Below, in pieces: positions 9,924-23,604 of a stretch of DNA of 64,000 nucleotides. This DNA comes from Shewanella frigidimarina (GTDB lineage Bacteria; Pseudomonadota; Gammaproteobacteria; Enterobacterales; Shewanellaceae), in NCBI RefSeq assembly GCF_003797125.1, contig NZ_RKKE01000002.1, positions 595,661-659,660 of the forward strand, read 5' to 3'. A program made the translations under genes and the position numbers. The number at the start of each line of letters is the position of its first letter. Position 1 is the stretch's first letter. The notes beneath the pieces are model-generated. The model was not told the DNA's origin. It saw only the letters and a list, made by a program, of their open reading frames with translations, and ran no database searches.

Positions 9924-9951
9924 AGTATACTGTATAGTCATACAGTATCAA
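9924..9951 (-). promoter_or_regulatory. recA promoter with overlapping LexA operator
   Basis: On the minus strand TTGATA (9951-9946), a 16-base spacer and TATACT (9929-9924) form a good sigma-70 promoter. The spacer contains the LexA palindrome CTG-N10-CAG (outer bases 9928-9947, TACTG...CAGTA). The arrangement closely resembles the E. coli recA promoter. LexA bound here would block RNA polymerase until DNA damage. Confidence 0.92.
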
Positions 9952-10119
9952 GTGCTGAGCTGATTTTTTTTTTAACCTTTGAGAATTGCCTATTTACATC
10001 AATATTTTATCCTCATAAAATTTTTTGTTTGAATCTATTTATACGCTGGGGACAAATATTGTTAAGATTAGTCCCATAAGATTTACGTCCTACGATTGAT
10101 TAATAGTGAAGTGTTCATA

Positions 10120-12705
10120 ATGACAGTGATTGATACCAGCGATTTAGAAAAACACACCCCGATGATGCGCCAGTATTTGGGCTTAAAAGCGGCCCATCCC
10201 GATATGTTATTGTTTTATCGAATGGGTGATTTTTATGAGCTGTTTTACGATGACGCTAAACGCGCTTCTGAAATGCTAGGTATTTCACTGACGGCTCGTG
10301 GTAAAAGCGGCGGTGACCCGATTCCCATGGCAGGCATTCCATATCACGCCGTCGAAGGCTATTTAGCAAAATTAGTTAACATTGGTCAGTCTGTGGCTAT
10401 TTGTGAGCAAATTGGTGATCCAGCGACATCGAAAGGGCCCGTTGAACGCCAAGTGGTGCGTATTGTGACCCCAGGCACCTTAACCGACGAAGCTTTACTG
10501 CAAGAAAAACAAGACAATTTACTGGCGGCACTGTATCAGGGTAAAACGGGTTTTGGTTACGCGACGTTGGATATTTCATCAGGTCGCTTTGTGGTTGCTG
10601 AATTACCCACTCGTGAAGCTTTAGAAGCCGAATTACAACGCACTAATCCAGCTGAGCTACTGTACAGTGAAGATTTTACTGACATGTTATTGATCAATAA
10701 TATGAAAGGCATCCGTCGTCGCCCTGAGTGGGAGTTTGACTACGACACCTGTATTAATTTACTGCTCAATCAATTTGGCACCAAAGATTTACACGGTTTT
10801 GGAATTACTGATGCACGATTAGCGTTACAAGCTGCAGGTTGTTTAATGCAGTATGTCAAAGATACCCAAAAGATGGCGTTGCCACATATCAACTCGATTG
10901 TGCGCTTTAATCAATCAGAATCAATTATTTTAGATGCCGCAACCAGACGTAATTTAGAGTTAACTCAAAATTTATCTGGTGGGCGGGAGAATACTCTCGC
11001 ATGGGTATTGGATAATACTGCCACCCCTATGGGTAGCCGTATGTTACAACGTTGGATCCATGAGCCATTACGCAATCGTCAAACAATTCAATATAGACAT
11101 AGTGCGGTCAGTGAACTGATTGAACAAGATTTGTATCAAACGTTACATGAGCAACTAAAAAGCTTAGGTGATATCGAACGTATTATGGCTCGTTTAGCAC
11201 TACGCAGTGCCAGACCACGTGATTTTTCACGCTTAAAGCAAGCACTAACGCTTCTGCCTGAAATCCAGCAAACATTAGCAATATGCCAACAACCTCGATT
11301 AAACACGTTAGTACAATTACTGGGTGAATTTCCTGAACAACACGATTTATTAGAACGCGCTATTGTAGACAACCCTCCCATGTTAATTCGTGATGGTGGC
11401 GTTATCCGTACTGGCTATAATAATGAGTTAGATGAATGGCGCAAGTTGAGTGAAGGCGCCAGTGATTATTTAGTCGAACTTGAAGCTCGTGAGAAACAAC
11501 AAACAGGGATTAATACCTTAAAAGTCGGCTATAACCGAGTTCATGGTTACTATATTGAAGTGAGCCGTTTACAGTCAGATAGAGTGCCACTGAGCTATCA
11601 GCGCCGCCAAACACTCAAAGGCACCGAACGTTATATCACCCCAGAATTGAAAGAATACGAAGAGAAAGTACTGTCTAGCCAGGGCAAAGCACTCGCGCTT
11701 GAAAAACAATTGTGGGAACAACTGTTTGACTTGTTGTTACCTAAACTACAAGAATTACAGCAGTTTGCAACGGCTGCTGCCGAGTTAGATATATTAAGTA
11801 ACTTTGCCGAACGAGCAGAGTTATTTAATTATCAATGCCCACAAATGAGCCTCGACATTGGCATTAATATTGAAGCGGGCCGCCATCCTGTCGTTGAGCG
11901 AGTTAGCCAAGCAGCGTTTATTGCTAACCCAGTTGCATTAACACCACAGCGCCAAATGCTTATTGTTACAGGCCCAAATATGGGGGGTAAATCAACCTAT
12001 ATGCGCCAAGTAGCATTGATTACATTAATGGCACATATCGGCTGTTTCGTTCCAGCAGACCATGCTCAAATTGGTGAAATCGACCGGATTTTTACCCGTA
12101 TTGGTGCATCAGATGATTTGGCATCAGGCCGGTCAACTTTCATGGTTGAAATGACCGAAACAGCTAATATTTTACATAATGCTACTGCAAACAGTTTAGT
12201 GTTAATGGACGAAATAGGTCGCGGCACCTCAACCTATGATGGTTTAGCACTCGCTTGGTCTGCTGCTGAATATCTTGCGAAAAACGTCAGTGCCCTGACA
12301 TTATTTGCTACTCATTATTTTGAATTAACTCAATTGCCCGAGCTGTTACCGTCAGTGATTAATGTGCATTTAGATGCAATAGAACACGACGACACAATTG
12401 CCTTTATGCATTCGGTACAAGAAGGTGCTGCAAGTAAAAGTTATGGTCTACAAGTTGCAGCCCTAGCGGGTGTTCCGGCCTCCGTCATTAAAGCGGCAAA
12501 ACATAAGCTTCATCAACTAGAAAACCGAGATATGACATTATCTCAACAGAATCCAACTCAAGTGAGTATGAACTTATTACCTCCAATTCCAGAGCCATCA
12601 CTAGCACTGGAAAAGTTAGCCCAAATTAATCCGGACGAGTTGACGCCGAAGCAGGCTTTAGATTATTTGTATGAATTGAAGCGATTAAGTCACACGAACA
12701 CCTAG
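10120..12705 (+). CDS. mutS: DNA mismatch repair protein MutS
   Basis: MutS recognises mismatches and short loops and recruits MutL. The 861-residue protein has the N-terminal mismatch-binding domain with the Phe-x-Glu mismatch-contact motif in [15 protein letters not shown], the connector, lever and clamp domains, and a C-terminal ATPase with Walker [14 protein letters not shown] near residue 617 and the Walker B/signature [17 protein letters not shown] chose ATG 10120 ([16 protein letters not shown]) over an upstream TTG in frame because it matches family starts. It is divergent from recA and stands alone. Confidence 0.98.
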   Translation: MTVIDTSDLEKHTPMMRQYLGLKAAHPDMLLFYRMGDFYELFYDDAKRASEMLGISLTARGKSGGDPIPMAGIPYHAVEGYLAKLVNIGQSVAICEQIGDPATSKGPVERQVVRIVTPGTLTDEALLQEKQDNLLAALYQGKTGFGYATLDISSGRFVVAELPTREALEAELQRTNPAELLYSEDFTDMLLINNMKGIRRRPEWEFDYDTCINLLLNQFGTKDLHGFGITDARLALQAAGCLMQYVKDTQKMALPHINSIVRFNQSESIILDAATRRNLELTQNLSGGRENTLAWVLDNTATPMGSRMLQRWIHEPLRNRQTIQYRHSAVSELIEQDLYQTLHEQLKSLGDIERIMARLALRSARPRDFSRLKQALTLLPEIQQTLAICQQPRLNTLVQLLGEFPEQHDLLERAIVDNPPMLIRDGGVIRTGYNNELDEWRKLSEGASDYLVELEAREKQQTGINTLKVGYNRVHGYYIEVSRLQSDRVPLSYQRRQTLKGTERYITPELKEYEEKVLSSQGKALALEKQLWEQLFDLLLPKLQELQQFATAAAELDILSNFAERAELFNYQCPQMSLDIGINIEAGRHPVVERVSQAAFIANPVALTPQRQMLIVTGPNMGGKSTYMRQVALITLMAHIGCFVPADHAQIGEIDRIFTRIGASDDLASGRSTFMVEMTETANILHNATANSLVLMDEIGRGTSTYDGLALAWSAAEYLAKNVSALTLFATHYFELTQLPELLPSVINVHLDAIEHDDTIAFMHSVQEGAASKSYGLQVAALAGVPASVIKAAKHKLHQLENRDMTLSQQNPTQVSMNLLPPIPEPSLALEKLAQINPDELTPKQALDYLYELKRLSHTNT

Positions 12706-13089
12706 CGTCGAAAATAACTGCTTAAGTGTTTTTTTGAACTGTGGAAGCCTGCAAAGGCTTCCATATCAATGACATACCAGGTGTTACATCGAACAAGTAA
12801 CAGTCTCAGTAACAACTTTAAAAATACGTTGAAATGAACTAATAGCATTAAAACACCATCAATAATAGCTAGGTTATATCGTCAAATTGCAACTACACAA
12901 CGCTTAAATTAAGTTGGCGATTAGTGGGATAAACCTAATCACATGAGTCAAAATACAAATACTCATATAGGTTTTAACCCGAACATCGCAACACCTTAAT
13001 TGACCTTATTGAGACATTAACGATGACATATCATTTGTGTGTTGATGATAGTCTACCGCTTAATATTCACAATATACTTCCACTATCCA
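12706..13089. other. Spacer between the 3' ends of mutS and rpoS
   Basis: About 380 A+T-rich bases between converging genes. The only clear structure is a hairpin, TGGAAGCC-TGCAA-GGCTTCCA (12742-12762), 37 bases past the mutS stop; it has no following U run, so it is at best an atypical mutS terminator. No gene or RNA is supported. Confidence 0.5.
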
Positions 13090-14061
13090 TTAATCTCTGA
13101 ATAATGCTTCAACTGACAGTCCTTGCGACCCTAGTAAGTCTTTTAAACGTTTAAGTGCTTCGACTTGAATTTGACGAACACGCTCACGTGTTAGACCAAT
13201 TTCGGCACCGACATTTTCTAATGTTGAAGGCTCATATCCGAGCAAACCAAAACGTCGCGCTAATACTTCACGCTGTTTGGTATTCAATTCATTTAACCAG
13301 CCTACTATCGAATTAGATAAATCTTCATTTTGTACCCGATAATCTGGGCCAACGGAATCATCATCAGCAATAACATCTAATAATGCCTTCTCATTATCGC
13401 CGCTGAGAGGCGAGTCTACCGAAGTGATTCTTTCATTTAATTTCAACATACGACTGACATCACCGGTAGACACATCTAATTTTTCGGCGATCTCTTCTGC
13501 AGTAGGTTCGTGATCAAGCTTTTGGGCAAGCTGTCTTGCTGTCCGCAAGTACACATTTAATTCTTTTACAATATGAATCGGTAAACGAATAGTACGAGTC
13601 TGGTTCATGATCGCCCGTTCAATGGTTTGTCTAATCCACCAAGTCGCATAAGTGGAAAAACGGAAACCACGCTCAGGATCAAACTTTTCAACCGCTCGAA
13701 TCAAGCCTAAATTGCCTTCTTCGATAAGATCGAGCAGCGCTAAGCCACGATTGTTATATCTTCTGGAAATTTTAACAACAAGACGGAGATTGCTTTCTAT
13801 CATGCGGTTGCGAGACTTTTCGCATCCTTTGAGGGATTTACGTGAAAAAAACACTTCTTCCTCTGCTGTCAGTAGCGGAGAAAAACCTATTTCACCTAAA
13901 TATAATTGAGTAGCGTCTAAATTTTTCTGTAAGTCATCTTGGACTTTTTCTTCAATATCAAGTTGTTGCACCAAATCGCGTTTATCGGTTGCAACTTCTG
14001 GTGGTTGTTTAGCTAGATCGACAAGACATTCTGCTGAAGCAGTATTATTTTTGCGGCTCAT
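13090..14061 (-). CDS. rpoS: Stationary-phase sigma factor RpoS
   Basis: RpoS directs RNA polymerase to general stress and stationary-phase promoters. The 323-residue protein has region 1.2 ([21 protein letters not shown]), region 2 with [20 protein letters not shown] for -10 recognition, region 3, and the region 4 helix-turn-helix ([20 protein letters not shown]). It ends SVEALFRD, as in enterobacterial RpoS. GGGAGAG precedes the ATG. It follows nlpD by 78 bases, so part of its transcription may start within nlpD as in E. coli, which the sequence alone cannot show. Confidence 0.98.
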   Translation of the reverse strand: MSRKNNTASAECLVDLAKQPPEVATDKRDLVQQLDIEEKVQDDLQKNLDATQLYLGEIGFSPLLTAEEEVFFSRKSLKGCEKSRNRMIESNLRLVVKISRRYNNRGLALLDLIEEGNLGLIRAVEKFDPERGFRFSTYATWWIRQTIERAIMNQTRTIRLPIHIVKELNVYLRTARQLAQKLDHEPTAEEIAEKLDVSTGDVSRMLKLNERITSVDSPLSGDNEKALLDVIADDDSVGPDYRVQNEDLSNSIVGWLNELNTKQREVLARRFGLLGYEPSTLENVGAEIGLTRERVRQIQVEALKRLKDLLGSQGLSVEALFRD

Positions 14062-14139
14062 AATTGCTCTCCCAAACCTAATTTGTGGTATTTAATCTAC
14101 TTCACTTGCTTATCCTCCGTTAATTATGTTGCTAAACAA

Positions 14140-15069
14140 TTACTGTTTAGGTAGATATCGTAATGGGTTGACAGACTTACCATGAAATCGTACTTCAAAG
14201 TGAAGCATAACTTGGTGTGTCCCGGTACTGCCCATTTTTGCAACTGTTTGTCCTGCACTCACATATTGCTTTTCTTTAACCAATATCGTGTCGGCATGCG
14301 CATAAGCACTTAAAAAATCATCATTGTGCTTGATAATAACTAAGTTGCCATACCCGCGCAGTGCATTGCCGGCATACACGACTCTCCCATCTGCTGCGGC
14401 TTTAATAATATCGCCGCGATTACCAGCAATCTTTATACCTTGATTGCCTTGTTCTGATGCCGAAAAATATCCAACTATTCGACCTCTAACTGGCCAGAGC
14501 CATTGCTGAACTTGCTGTGGCAAATTAACAACAGAACTACTCGCACTTTGGTTAATTGTTTGTTGGGTAGTTGTTACAGAATACGCAGGCTTCACTTTGT
14601 GATCAAGATCTTTTTTCGTTCTGGCCGAAACGGCTACTGGGCTTGGGTTTGGCGTGGCAGCTGGTTTGATTGTTTTTAATTTAGAACTATCTGAGCTCGA
14701 TATATAGGGCTTAGTGACGGCTTGGGTTTGCACTGAATTAACATAAGGTTGGGATGTTCGAGCTGGTGCCGATTGACTATTATTTGTAGCCGCTAAATTA
14801 AGCGTTTGCCCAGGATAAATAGTATAAGGAGCCGATAAACGATTCAAACGAGCAACTTCGACAAAATTACGCCCAGCTCCCCAAGCTATTGAATAAAGTG
14901 TATCGCCTTTCTTTACTTTATATTTATCGTTTTTTAACGAGCCTTTATGATATCGAGGACCATGATTTTTTGACGATAAGCTATCTACCGGTGCGGGACG
15001 ATCAGCTTGAAAGCTGCATCCAGTGAGCATGATTGCTAAGACCACAAAGTTTGGCCAACCGGTATTCAT
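14140..15069 (-). CDS. nlpD: Murein hydrolase activator NlpD (lipoprotein)
   Basis: NlpD is an envelope lipoprotein that activates the amidase AmiC during cell separation. The 309-residue product has a lipoprotein signal with lipobox LTGC near residue 18, a LysM peptidoglycan-binding domain (KVKKGDTLYSIAWGAG to YPGQTLNL), a low-complexity linker, and a C-terminal M23-like domain. In that domain the usual first zinc ligand is replaced (GIKIAGNRGD) while LHFEVR is kept, the degenerate pattern expected of an activator rather than an active peptidase. ATG 15069, preceded by AGGA, is better than the adjacent TTG. It is followed by rpoS. Confidence 0.95.
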   Translation of the reverse strand: MNTGWPNFVVLAIMLTGCSFQADRPAPVDSLSSKNHGPRYHKGSLKNDKYKVKKGDTLYSIAWGAGRNFVEVARLNRLSAPYTIYPGQTLNLAATNNSQSAPARTSQPYVNSVQTQAVTKPYISSSDSSKLKTIKPAATPNPSPVAVSARTKKDLDHKVKPAYSVTTTQQTINQSASSSVVNLPQQVQQWLWPVRGRIVGYFSASEQGNQGIKIAGNRGDIIKAAADGRVVYAGNALRGYGNLVIIKHNDDFLSAYAHADTILVKEKQYVSAGQTVAKMGSTGTHQVMLHFEVRFHGKSVNPLRYLPKQ

Positions 15070-15172
15070 CAAACAAAATCCTTAACGGGGAAAATACGTG
15101 ATTGTTAAGCTAAAGAAGCTTACTCCAAACGAAAACATCAATAATTGATAAAATTCATTTCTATCGTGTTAA

Positions 15173-15808
15173 CTAAGCCAAATCTCCATTAATAAGAGGT
15201 ACAAATTTAACAGCCTCTATAATCTCAGATTGGAATGTCTGTCCGATACGGGTAATTTTGAGTAATTGCTGGGTGTCTTCTCCTACCGGAATAATCAATA
15301 CGCCATGCTCGGACAACTGTTCAAGCAATGCTTGAGGTACTGTTGCAGCTGCAGCTGTCACCATTATTCCATCAAATGGTCCACGGTTTGACCACCCTTG
15401 CCAACCATCACCATATTTGAATGCGACATTGTGTAAATCTAGACGTTTTAATCTTTGACGAGCTTGTATTTGTAATGCTTTTATACGCTCAATTGTGAAA
15501 AGCTCAGGAATTAGCGATGCTAAAACAGCTGCTTGGTAACCTGAGCCAGTGCCAATCTCTAACACTTTTTGAGGATTGTGCTGCAGCAGCAGTTCAGTCA
15601 TTCGAGCCACAATATAAGGCTGCGAAATTGTCTGTCCCTGTCCGATAGGTAATGCAGTATTCTCATACGCTTTATGAGCTAATGCACCATCAAGGAACAA
15701 TTCACGTGGTGTTGTTGCTACAGCATGCAATACCGCAGGATGTCGGATCCCTGCGTCGGCCAATTTTTTGGCTAAATTCATTGCTGATGTAGAAGCTACG
15801 CGTGTCAT
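15173..15808 (-). CDS. pcm: Protein-L-isoaspartate O-methyltransferase
   Basis: Pcm methylates isoaspartyl residues in aged proteins using S-adenosylmethionine, starting their repair. The 211-residue protein has the substrate loop [18 protein letters not shown] and the SAM-binding motif [15 protein letters not shown]. The ATG at 15808 overlaps the surE stop codon by an ATGA junction and gives the usual length; an in-frame TTG five codons upstream is less likely. The surE-pcm overlap indicates translational coupling. Confidence 0.96.
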   Translation of the reverse strand: MTRVASTSAMNLAKKLADAGIRHPAVLHAVATTPRELFLDGALAHKAYENTALPIGQGQTISQPYIVARMTELLLQHNPQKVLEIGTGSGYQAAVLASLIPELFTIERIKALQIQARQRLKRLDLHNVAFKYGDGWQGWSNRGPFDGIMVTAAAATVPQALLEQLSEHGVLIIPVGEDTQQLLKITRIGQTFQSEIIEAVKFVPLINGDLA

Positions 15809-16554
15809 ATTTTTATTATCCAATCGGCTAATCCATCAAGTTGATTGTATGCCGTTAAGTCTACAGTGAGTGGCGTTATGGATACATATCCCGCGGCCAC
15901 CGCACCAAAGTCAGTCCCTTCTCCGGCATCTTGCTCACTGCCAACAGGACCAAGCCAGTATATATCTTTACCCGCTGGATCTTGGGTTTTTATCATACCT
16001 TCAGCTTTATGTCGGGCACCTAAACGGGTGACTTTAATCCCTTTAATTTGTGCTAAAGGTAAATCAGGAACATTAACATTCAAAATTTGGTCACGGCTAA
16101 TGGGGTGTTCCAGCAACCCTTTTACAATTTTGGCAGCAAAGATGGCTGCTGTATCGTAATGAATTAATGATTTTCCAACCAGTGACACTGCTATGGCAGG
16201 TAAACCTAAAAATCGTCCTTCCATTGCCGCTGCAACAGTGCCTGAATATAAGGTGTCATCCCCCATATTCGCCCCAGCATTGATACCAGAAACAACGATA
16301 TCGGGTTCGGTTTGACACAATTGCCTAATAGCGAGATGGACACAATCTGTCGGAGTACCGTTAACAGAAATATAACCATTCTCTAAGTTATTAATTCTTA
16401 ATGGATTAGTCAAGGTTAATGAATTGCTCGCACCAGAGCAATTACGATCCGGTGCGACGGTTAATACTTGCGCAAACTCACTCAATGCGTGGGTTAATGC
16501 AATAATACCGGGGGCTCTCACGCCATCATCATTACTGACTAAAATATTAATCAT
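15805..16554 (-). CDS. surE: 5'/3'-nucleotidase SurE
   Basis: SurE is a metal-dependent nucleoside monophosphate phosphatase linked to stationary-phase survival. The 249-residue protein begins [17 protein letters not shown], containing the metal-binding Asp pair, and has [25 protein letters not shown] with the conserved Asn of the active site. It starts 3 bases after the truD stop codon and overlaps pcm, in the usual truD-surE-pcm-nlpD-rpoS order. Confidence 0.97.
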   Translation of the reverse strand: MINILVSNDDGVRAPGIIALTHALSEFAQVLTVAPDRNCSGASNSLTLTNPLRINNLENGYISVNGTPTDCVHLAIRQLCQTEPDIVVSGINAGANMGDDTLYSGTVAAAMEGRFLGLPAIAVSLVGKSLIHYDTAAIFAAKIVKGLLEHPISRDQILNVNVPDLPLAQIKGIKVTRLGARHKAEGMIKTQDPAGKDIYWLGPVGSEQDAGEGTDFGAVAAGYVSITPLTVDLTAYNQLDGLADWIIKI

Positions 16555-16557
16555 TAA

Positions 16558-17631
16558 TTAACACTCTTCATTTTTTTGTGCTTGTTGCTCGGCAACCATG
16601 ACTTTTCGTTGTGACTCTTGGACATCTTGATAATCAGCAAGTTCGCGTAACACCGAGGTGGCATAACTCCCTGCAGGTAATACAAATTCAAGAGTGAGCG
16701 TATCAGCATCAAACTGCCATTTCATTCCTTGAGGTTCAAGTAATAATGGCCGTCTCTCTTGTGATAAACCTGCTTCTTCGAGTCCCTGTAAATCAGCCGA
16801 TAATTCAGCTAATGGCGTTAATTCTAAAGCTAATGCCTCACCTTGTGCTAATGGCGTTCCCCTTCCCCAAAGTGGAGCGGAAAGTTGGATATCTTTTTCA
16901 GCTAAGCGGTTGTTGAGTACCTCATCCCATACTTCGGCGGTAAAATAGCTTTTACTACCAGCTAACATAACGCAATCACCCGCGACGGTATCTGCCTGAT
17001 GATTAGCTAATCGAAATGACACCACCTGATTGAACACATTAGAACGCACAGCTGATAAATACATGCTGCGTTTATGGCGATCTTTTATGTTACGACCACC
17101 ACTCAGCATTTGTCTCCCTAAGATCAGGTTTTTACCATCGTGGCCAAAGCGCTGCTCACCAAAGTAATTAGGGACTCCGAGTTTTGCTATCTGCTGTAAA
17201 CGAGACTCGGCATCGGCCGTATCATTGATATTGCGTAATGTCAGAACAAATCGATTTCCTAGCAAGGCGCCAATACGCAATTTTTTACTGTGACGACTGC
17301 TCGACAGAATGGTTAATTTATCATCATTCAGCTGCGTCCACTCTGGCGTTTCTTTACCAGGAATGCGTATCCCGAACCATTGTTCAGTGATGGCATTTTT
17401 GTCTTTCTGACCTGCAAAAGTCACTTCTTTTGGATGCACTTTCGCAAATTTAGCTAATATCTCGGCAACATAAACGGTATTCATGCCATTTTTACGTACA
17501 TGAAGCATATGATGCTCGCCTTCCCCTGTTGGAGTAAAAGGCAAAATTTCTTTAACTATAAAGTCGCTGTTATAGGTACGTAAATCAGCTTGGCTTATTG
17601 GTTTACCAAATAGGTAATGTAATTCTTTCAT
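16558..17631 (-). CDS. truD: tRNA pseudouridine(13) synthase TruD
   Basis: TruD makes pseudouridine 13 in tRNA-Glu. The 357-residue protein contains the catalytic motif GQKDKNAITEQWFGIR with the nucleophilic Asp at residue 77, NYFGEQRFGHDGKN in the core, and the TruD-specific insertion domain in the second half before a final core segment. It lies between ispF and surE, close to both, consistent with one operon. Confidence 0.97.
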   Translation of the reverse strand: MKELHYLFGKPISQADLRTYNSDFIVKEILPFTPTGEGEHHMLHVRKNGMNTVYVAEILAKFAKVHPKEVTFAGQKDKNAITEQWFGIRIPGKETPEWTQLNDDKLTILSSSRHSKKLRIGALLGNRFVLTLRNINDTADAESRLQQIAKLGVPNYFGEQRFGHDGKNLILGRQMLSGGRNIKDRHKRSMYLSAVRSNVFNQVVSFRLANHQADTVAGDCVMLAGSKSYFTAEVWDEVLNNRLAEKDIQLSAPLWGRGTPLAQGEALALELTPLAELSADLQGLEEAGLSQERRPLLLEPQGMKWQFDADTLTLEFVLPAGSYATSVLRELADYQDVQESQRKVMVAEQQAQKNEEC

Positions 17632-17658
17632 GTGACAGAACTCTCTTTATTTTTTAGG

Positions 17659-18138
17659 TTATTGGCTCTTCATCAACACAACAGCTTCAACAGCAATGCC
17701 TTCTTTACGTCCAGTAAAACCGAGATTTTCGGTTGTTGTCGCTTTAACATTAATATTATCGATATCTGTTTGTAAGTCAGCACTTAAGCACTGACGTATT
17801 GCTTCAATGTGTGGCGCCATTTTAGGTGCTTGAGCAATAATAGTGACATCAAGATTGCCTAAAACAAACTGCTTTTGCAGTGCAAGTTGATAACAGTGTT
17901 TTAATAGCACTCGACTATCGGCACCGGCAAAATTAGCATCAGTATCAGGAAAGTGTTTACCTATATCACCTAACGCCATCGCTCCTAATATCGCATCACT
18001 AATGGCATGCAGTACCACATCGCCGTCAGAATGGGCAATCAGTCCACTGTCATAAGGAACAGTAACACCACCTAAAACCAGTGGGCTATCACCGCCAAAT
18101 TTATGTACATCAAAACCATGACCGATACGAATATTCAT
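17659..18138 (-). CDS. ispF: 2-C-methyl-D-erythritol 2,4-cyclodiphosphate synthase
   Basis: IspF cyclises the CDP-methylerythritol phosphate intermediate in the non-mevalonate isoprenoid pathway. The 159-residue protein has the zinc ligands in GHGFDVH (D10, H12), the [19 protein letters not shown] segment, HFPDTD, and the C-terminal [21 protein letters not shown] signature. It follows ispD, the enzyme two steps earlier. Confidence 0.98.
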   Translation of the reverse strand: MNIRIGHGFDVHKFGGDSPLVLGGVTVPYDSGLIAHSDGDVVLHAISDAILGAMALGDIGKHFPDTDANFAGADSRVLLKHCYQLALQKQFVLGNLDVTIIAQAPKMAPHIEAIRQCLSADLQTDIDNINVKATTTENLGFTGRKEGIAVEAVVLMKSQ

Positions 18139-18199
18139 TTAAAAACCTTATCTTAACTTGCTTAGAGCTGATATTAACGAGTGCGGCTATTTCAGTTAA

Positions 18200-18898
18200 C
18201 TATTGTTGTGACATAAACAGAGCAGCCAATTGTAAATCATCTGGATGAGTCACTTTGATATTATCCATTCGGCCATTAACCAACCCCGGCATAACCCCAG
18301 CCCATTCCATGGCACTGGCTTCATCGGTAATAGGTACCTGCGCTGCTAATGCAGCCGATAAATGAGTACGTAAAATCGAGACTGGGAAAAATTGCGGCGT
18401 TAATGCATGCCATAGCAACGAGCGGTCAACAGTATGAACAATAAGCCCACTGGCGTCACTGCGCTTCATGGTGTCACGAACGGGTGCAGCAAGAATGGCA
18501 CCTTGTGGATGAATGGCGACAGACTCAATCAATTGGGTGATATCTTGGTGAGTTACACAAGGTCTTGCGGCATCATGAACGAGAGCCCACGCCCCTGGAT
18601 TATAGTTGTGCGCATAATCTAATGCTGCTAAAACAGAATCAGCACGCTCTCCACCACCAACAACTTGGGTTAATTTAGGATGTTGTGATTGTGGTAATTG
18701 GTTGAAATAGTTGTCTTGTGGATGCAATGCAACAATGACCTGATCTATATCAGGATGAGCTAATAACGTATCTAATGTATGGCCAAGAATGCTTTGTTGG
18801 CCAAGCATTAAATATTGCTTAGGTTTGTCTGCCCCCATGCGACTGCCAATGCCTGCAGCAGGCACAATTGCAATAATGGAGCGAGGATTGTTTGACAT
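18200..18898 (-). CDS. ispD: 2-C-methyl-D-erythritol 4-phosphate cytidylyltransferase
   Basis: IspD couples methylerythritol phosphate to CTP. The protein has the nucleotide-binding motif PAAGIGSRMGADKPKQYL at the N-terminus, VHDAARPCV in the middle, and DEASAMEWAG near the C-terminus. I chose ATG 18898, giving 232 residues and the usual short N-terminus; an in-frame TTG at 18958, just after the ftsB stop, would add 20 residues with no family counterpart. Order ftsB-ispD-ispF is conserved in gammaproteobacteria. Confidence 0.96.
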   Translation of the reverse strand: MSNNPRSIIAIVPAAGIGSRMGADKPKQYLMLGQQSILGHTLDTLLAHPDIDQVIVALHPQDNYFNQLPQSQHPKLTQVVGGGERADSVLAALDYAHNYNPGAWALVHDAARPCVTHQDITQLIESVAIHPQGAILAAPVRDTMKRSDASGLIVHTVDRSLLWHALTPQFFPVSILRTHLSAALAAQVPITDEASAMEWAGVMPGLVNGRMDNIKVTHPDDLQLAALFMSQQ

Positions 18899-18960
18899 AT
18901 ATGCAGCACCAATATTTAAAGTAATATGATTAAGGGTTAAACCTGCTGTGCAACTCAATG

Positions 18961-19263
18961 TTAACGATTAAATTGGTTCCGTTCACGTAGTTCACTGCCA
19001 ACGACCCGATAAAAAGTTTCACCTTCTTTAACCATACCTAACTCGTTACGGGCACGCTCTTCAATGGCTTCTGTGCCACGTTTTAAATCGATAATCTCTT
19101 CTTTAAGAATTTGATTTCGAGCGACAAGCTTGCCGTTACTTTGTTCTTGGCCTGCTATTTGGGTTTGCAATAAGACATATTCAGACAAATTGTTATCGCC
19201 CAACCAAAGCCGGTACTGTAAAAGTGACAATAAACAAATCAGTAAAAATATTAGTTGCTTCAT
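18961..19263 (-). CDS. ftsB: Cell division protein FtsB
   Basis: FtsB is a bitopic inner-membrane protein forming the FtsQLB divisome complex. The 100-residue protein has one N-terminal transmembrane segment (about residues 3-20), then a leucine-zipper-like coiled coil (about 30-70), and the conserved RARNELGMVKEGETFYRV segment. It lies between eno, whose terminator precedes it, and ispD. Confidence 0.95.
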   Translation of the reverse strand: MKQLIFLLICLLSLLQYRLWLGDNNLSEYVLLQTQIAGQEQSNGKLVARNQILKEEIIDLKRGTEAIEERARNELGMVKEGETFYRVVGSELRERNQFNR

Positions 19264-19320
19264 AATATTAACTTATGTCGAAGTAATCCTTAGAAAATAT
19301 GTCCGTTATAGTACAACAAA

Positions 19321-19346
19321 AAAGGCCACCGAGTGGTGGCCTTTTT
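19321..19346 (-). terminator. Terminator of eno
   Basis: AAAGGCCACC-GAGT-GGTGGCCTTTTT forms a strong GC-rich stem, with A and T runs on either side. On the minus strand it follows the eno stop codon and precedes ftsB, so some ftsB transcription may come by read-through. Confidence 0.85.
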
Positions 19347-19363
19347 AAGCTAAAGCAAAAATA

Positions 19364-20692
<1,329 letters not shown>

Positions 20693-20900
20693 TTAAAAAA
20701 TTAAAAGAAATAAAAAGTTAATACCAATAAAAATACATAACAGACTTAAAAAAGCAGATTTATTGGTATATAACTTTCAGTTTAGTAATTTTAAATCGAT
20801 TAATGCTTAGGATAAATCGAATTAGACTTTGCATCAACTTAGTTTTCACTGCTGTTACACGTCATCAGTGCGATTATATGATCTAACGCAAGTATCTTGA

Positions 20901-20933
20901 ATAAAAAAGCCGCTAATGGATACATTAGCGGCT
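20901..20933 (-). terminator. Terminator of pyrG
   Basis: A perfect 11-bp stem AGCCGCTAATG / CATTAGCGGCT with a 4-base loop is followed on the minus strand by TTTTTTATT. It separates pyrG from eno, which should have its own promoter in the remaining 235 bases. Confidence 0.9.
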
Positions 20934-20939
20934 GGTTCA

Positions 20940-22625
<1,686 letters not shown>

Positions 22626-22691
22626 CTAGGACGGGGCGATATTATAGCAAAGCCACCTCGTTTCGACAAACTTAAACGCGCTAATTTTAGC

Positions 22692-23513
22692 TTAATTTAT
22701 GTTTTCGTGTTGTTTTACTACATTCCAGTAGTGGTCTAATTCTTCCAGGCTATGCTGTTGTATCGGTTTTCCACTATTGTCTACGCATTGCTCAACCCCT
22801 CTAAATCTGCGTTCAAATTTATGATTGGCTTGACGTAGTGCTTGTTCAGGATCAACGTTTAAATGACGGGCAAGGTTCACTACAGCAAACAATAAATCGC
22901 CCATTTCATCAACAATTCTCGGCTGATAAAAATCAGGGTCTTTATGTCGTAGATTAACTTCTACCAGTACTTCATCGATTTCTTCATGTATTTTGGCAAC
23001 AACAGGCTCAAGCTCGCCCCAATCAAAGCCAACTTTAGCCACTCGATGTTGAATTTTTCGTGCTCTAGATAACGCTGGTAATGCTTGAGGGATATCATCT
23101 AACGCTGAGTGCAGTTGTTTTTGCTGACGTTCATTGGCTTTTAACGAATCCCACGCTTGGCTTAAATCGTGAGTATTGGTAATGGCACCAACAACGTTGT
23201 TTTCTGGCTGAGCAAATACATGTGGATGACGGCGAATAAGCTTATCGCTAATTCGCGCTACTACCGTAGAAAAATCGAACTTACCTTGCTCTTGCCCTAA
23301 TTGGCAATAAAACACTATCTGAAACAATAAGTCGCCCAGTTCATCAGGTAACTCTTCCCATGCTTGTCGCTCAATAGTATCAACAACCTCATAAGCTTCT
23401 TCTAAGGTAAAGGGCACAATACTGGCAAAATCCTGCGCTTGATCCCAAGGACAACCAGACTCGGGGTTGCGCAATTGCTGCATGATGGTCAGTAACGATT
23501 GAATATCTGCCAC
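22692..23513 (-). CDS. mazG: Nucleoside triphosphate pyrophosphohydrolase MazG
   Basis: MazG hydrolyses (d)NTPs to monophosphates and in E. coli lowers (p)ppGpp during starvation. The 273-residue protein has two MazG domains: the first with PFTLEEAYEVVDTIE and ELGDLLFQIVFY, the second around 165-240 with KIHEEIDEVLVEV and DEMGDLLFAVVNLAR. The start is a GTG at 23513, supported by GAGAGGA eight bases upstream. Its position after relA fits a nucleotide stress role, although a terminator-like hairpin lies between them. Confidence 0.95.
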   Translation of the reverse strand: MADIQSLLTIMQQLRNPESGCPWDQAQDFASIVPFTLEEAYEVVDTIERQAWEELPDELGDLLFQIVFYCQLGQEQGKFDFSTVVARISDKLIRRHPHVFAQPENNVVGAITNTHDLSQAWDSLKANERQQKQLHSALDDIPQALPALSRARKIQHRVAKVGFDWGELEPVVAKIHEEIDEVLVEVNLRHKDPDFYQPRIVDEMGDLLFAVVNLARHLNVDPEQALRQANHKFERRFRGVEQCVDNSGKPIQQHSLEELDHYWNVVKQHENIN

Positions 23514-23550
23514 AGAAACGGTCCTCTCTTGTAAAGATAAAATCTAATGA

Positions 23551-23577
23551 AAAAGGCACCTAACAAGTAGATGCCTT
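23551..23577 (-). terminator. Probable terminator of relA
   Basis: On the minus strand AAGGCA-T-CTA pairs with TAG-G-TGCCTT around ACTTG-type loop sequence, followed by TTTTTC. It lies between the relA stop and the mazG start, with one internal mismatch. Confidence 0.65.
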
Positions 23578-23604
23578 CTCGATAAGTCCATGATGTTAAT
23601 TACG

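Noticed and set aside
12742-12762. Standard terminator for mutS
   Set aside because: The hairpin is clear, but no U run follows on the plus strand, so I only mention it in the spacer entry.
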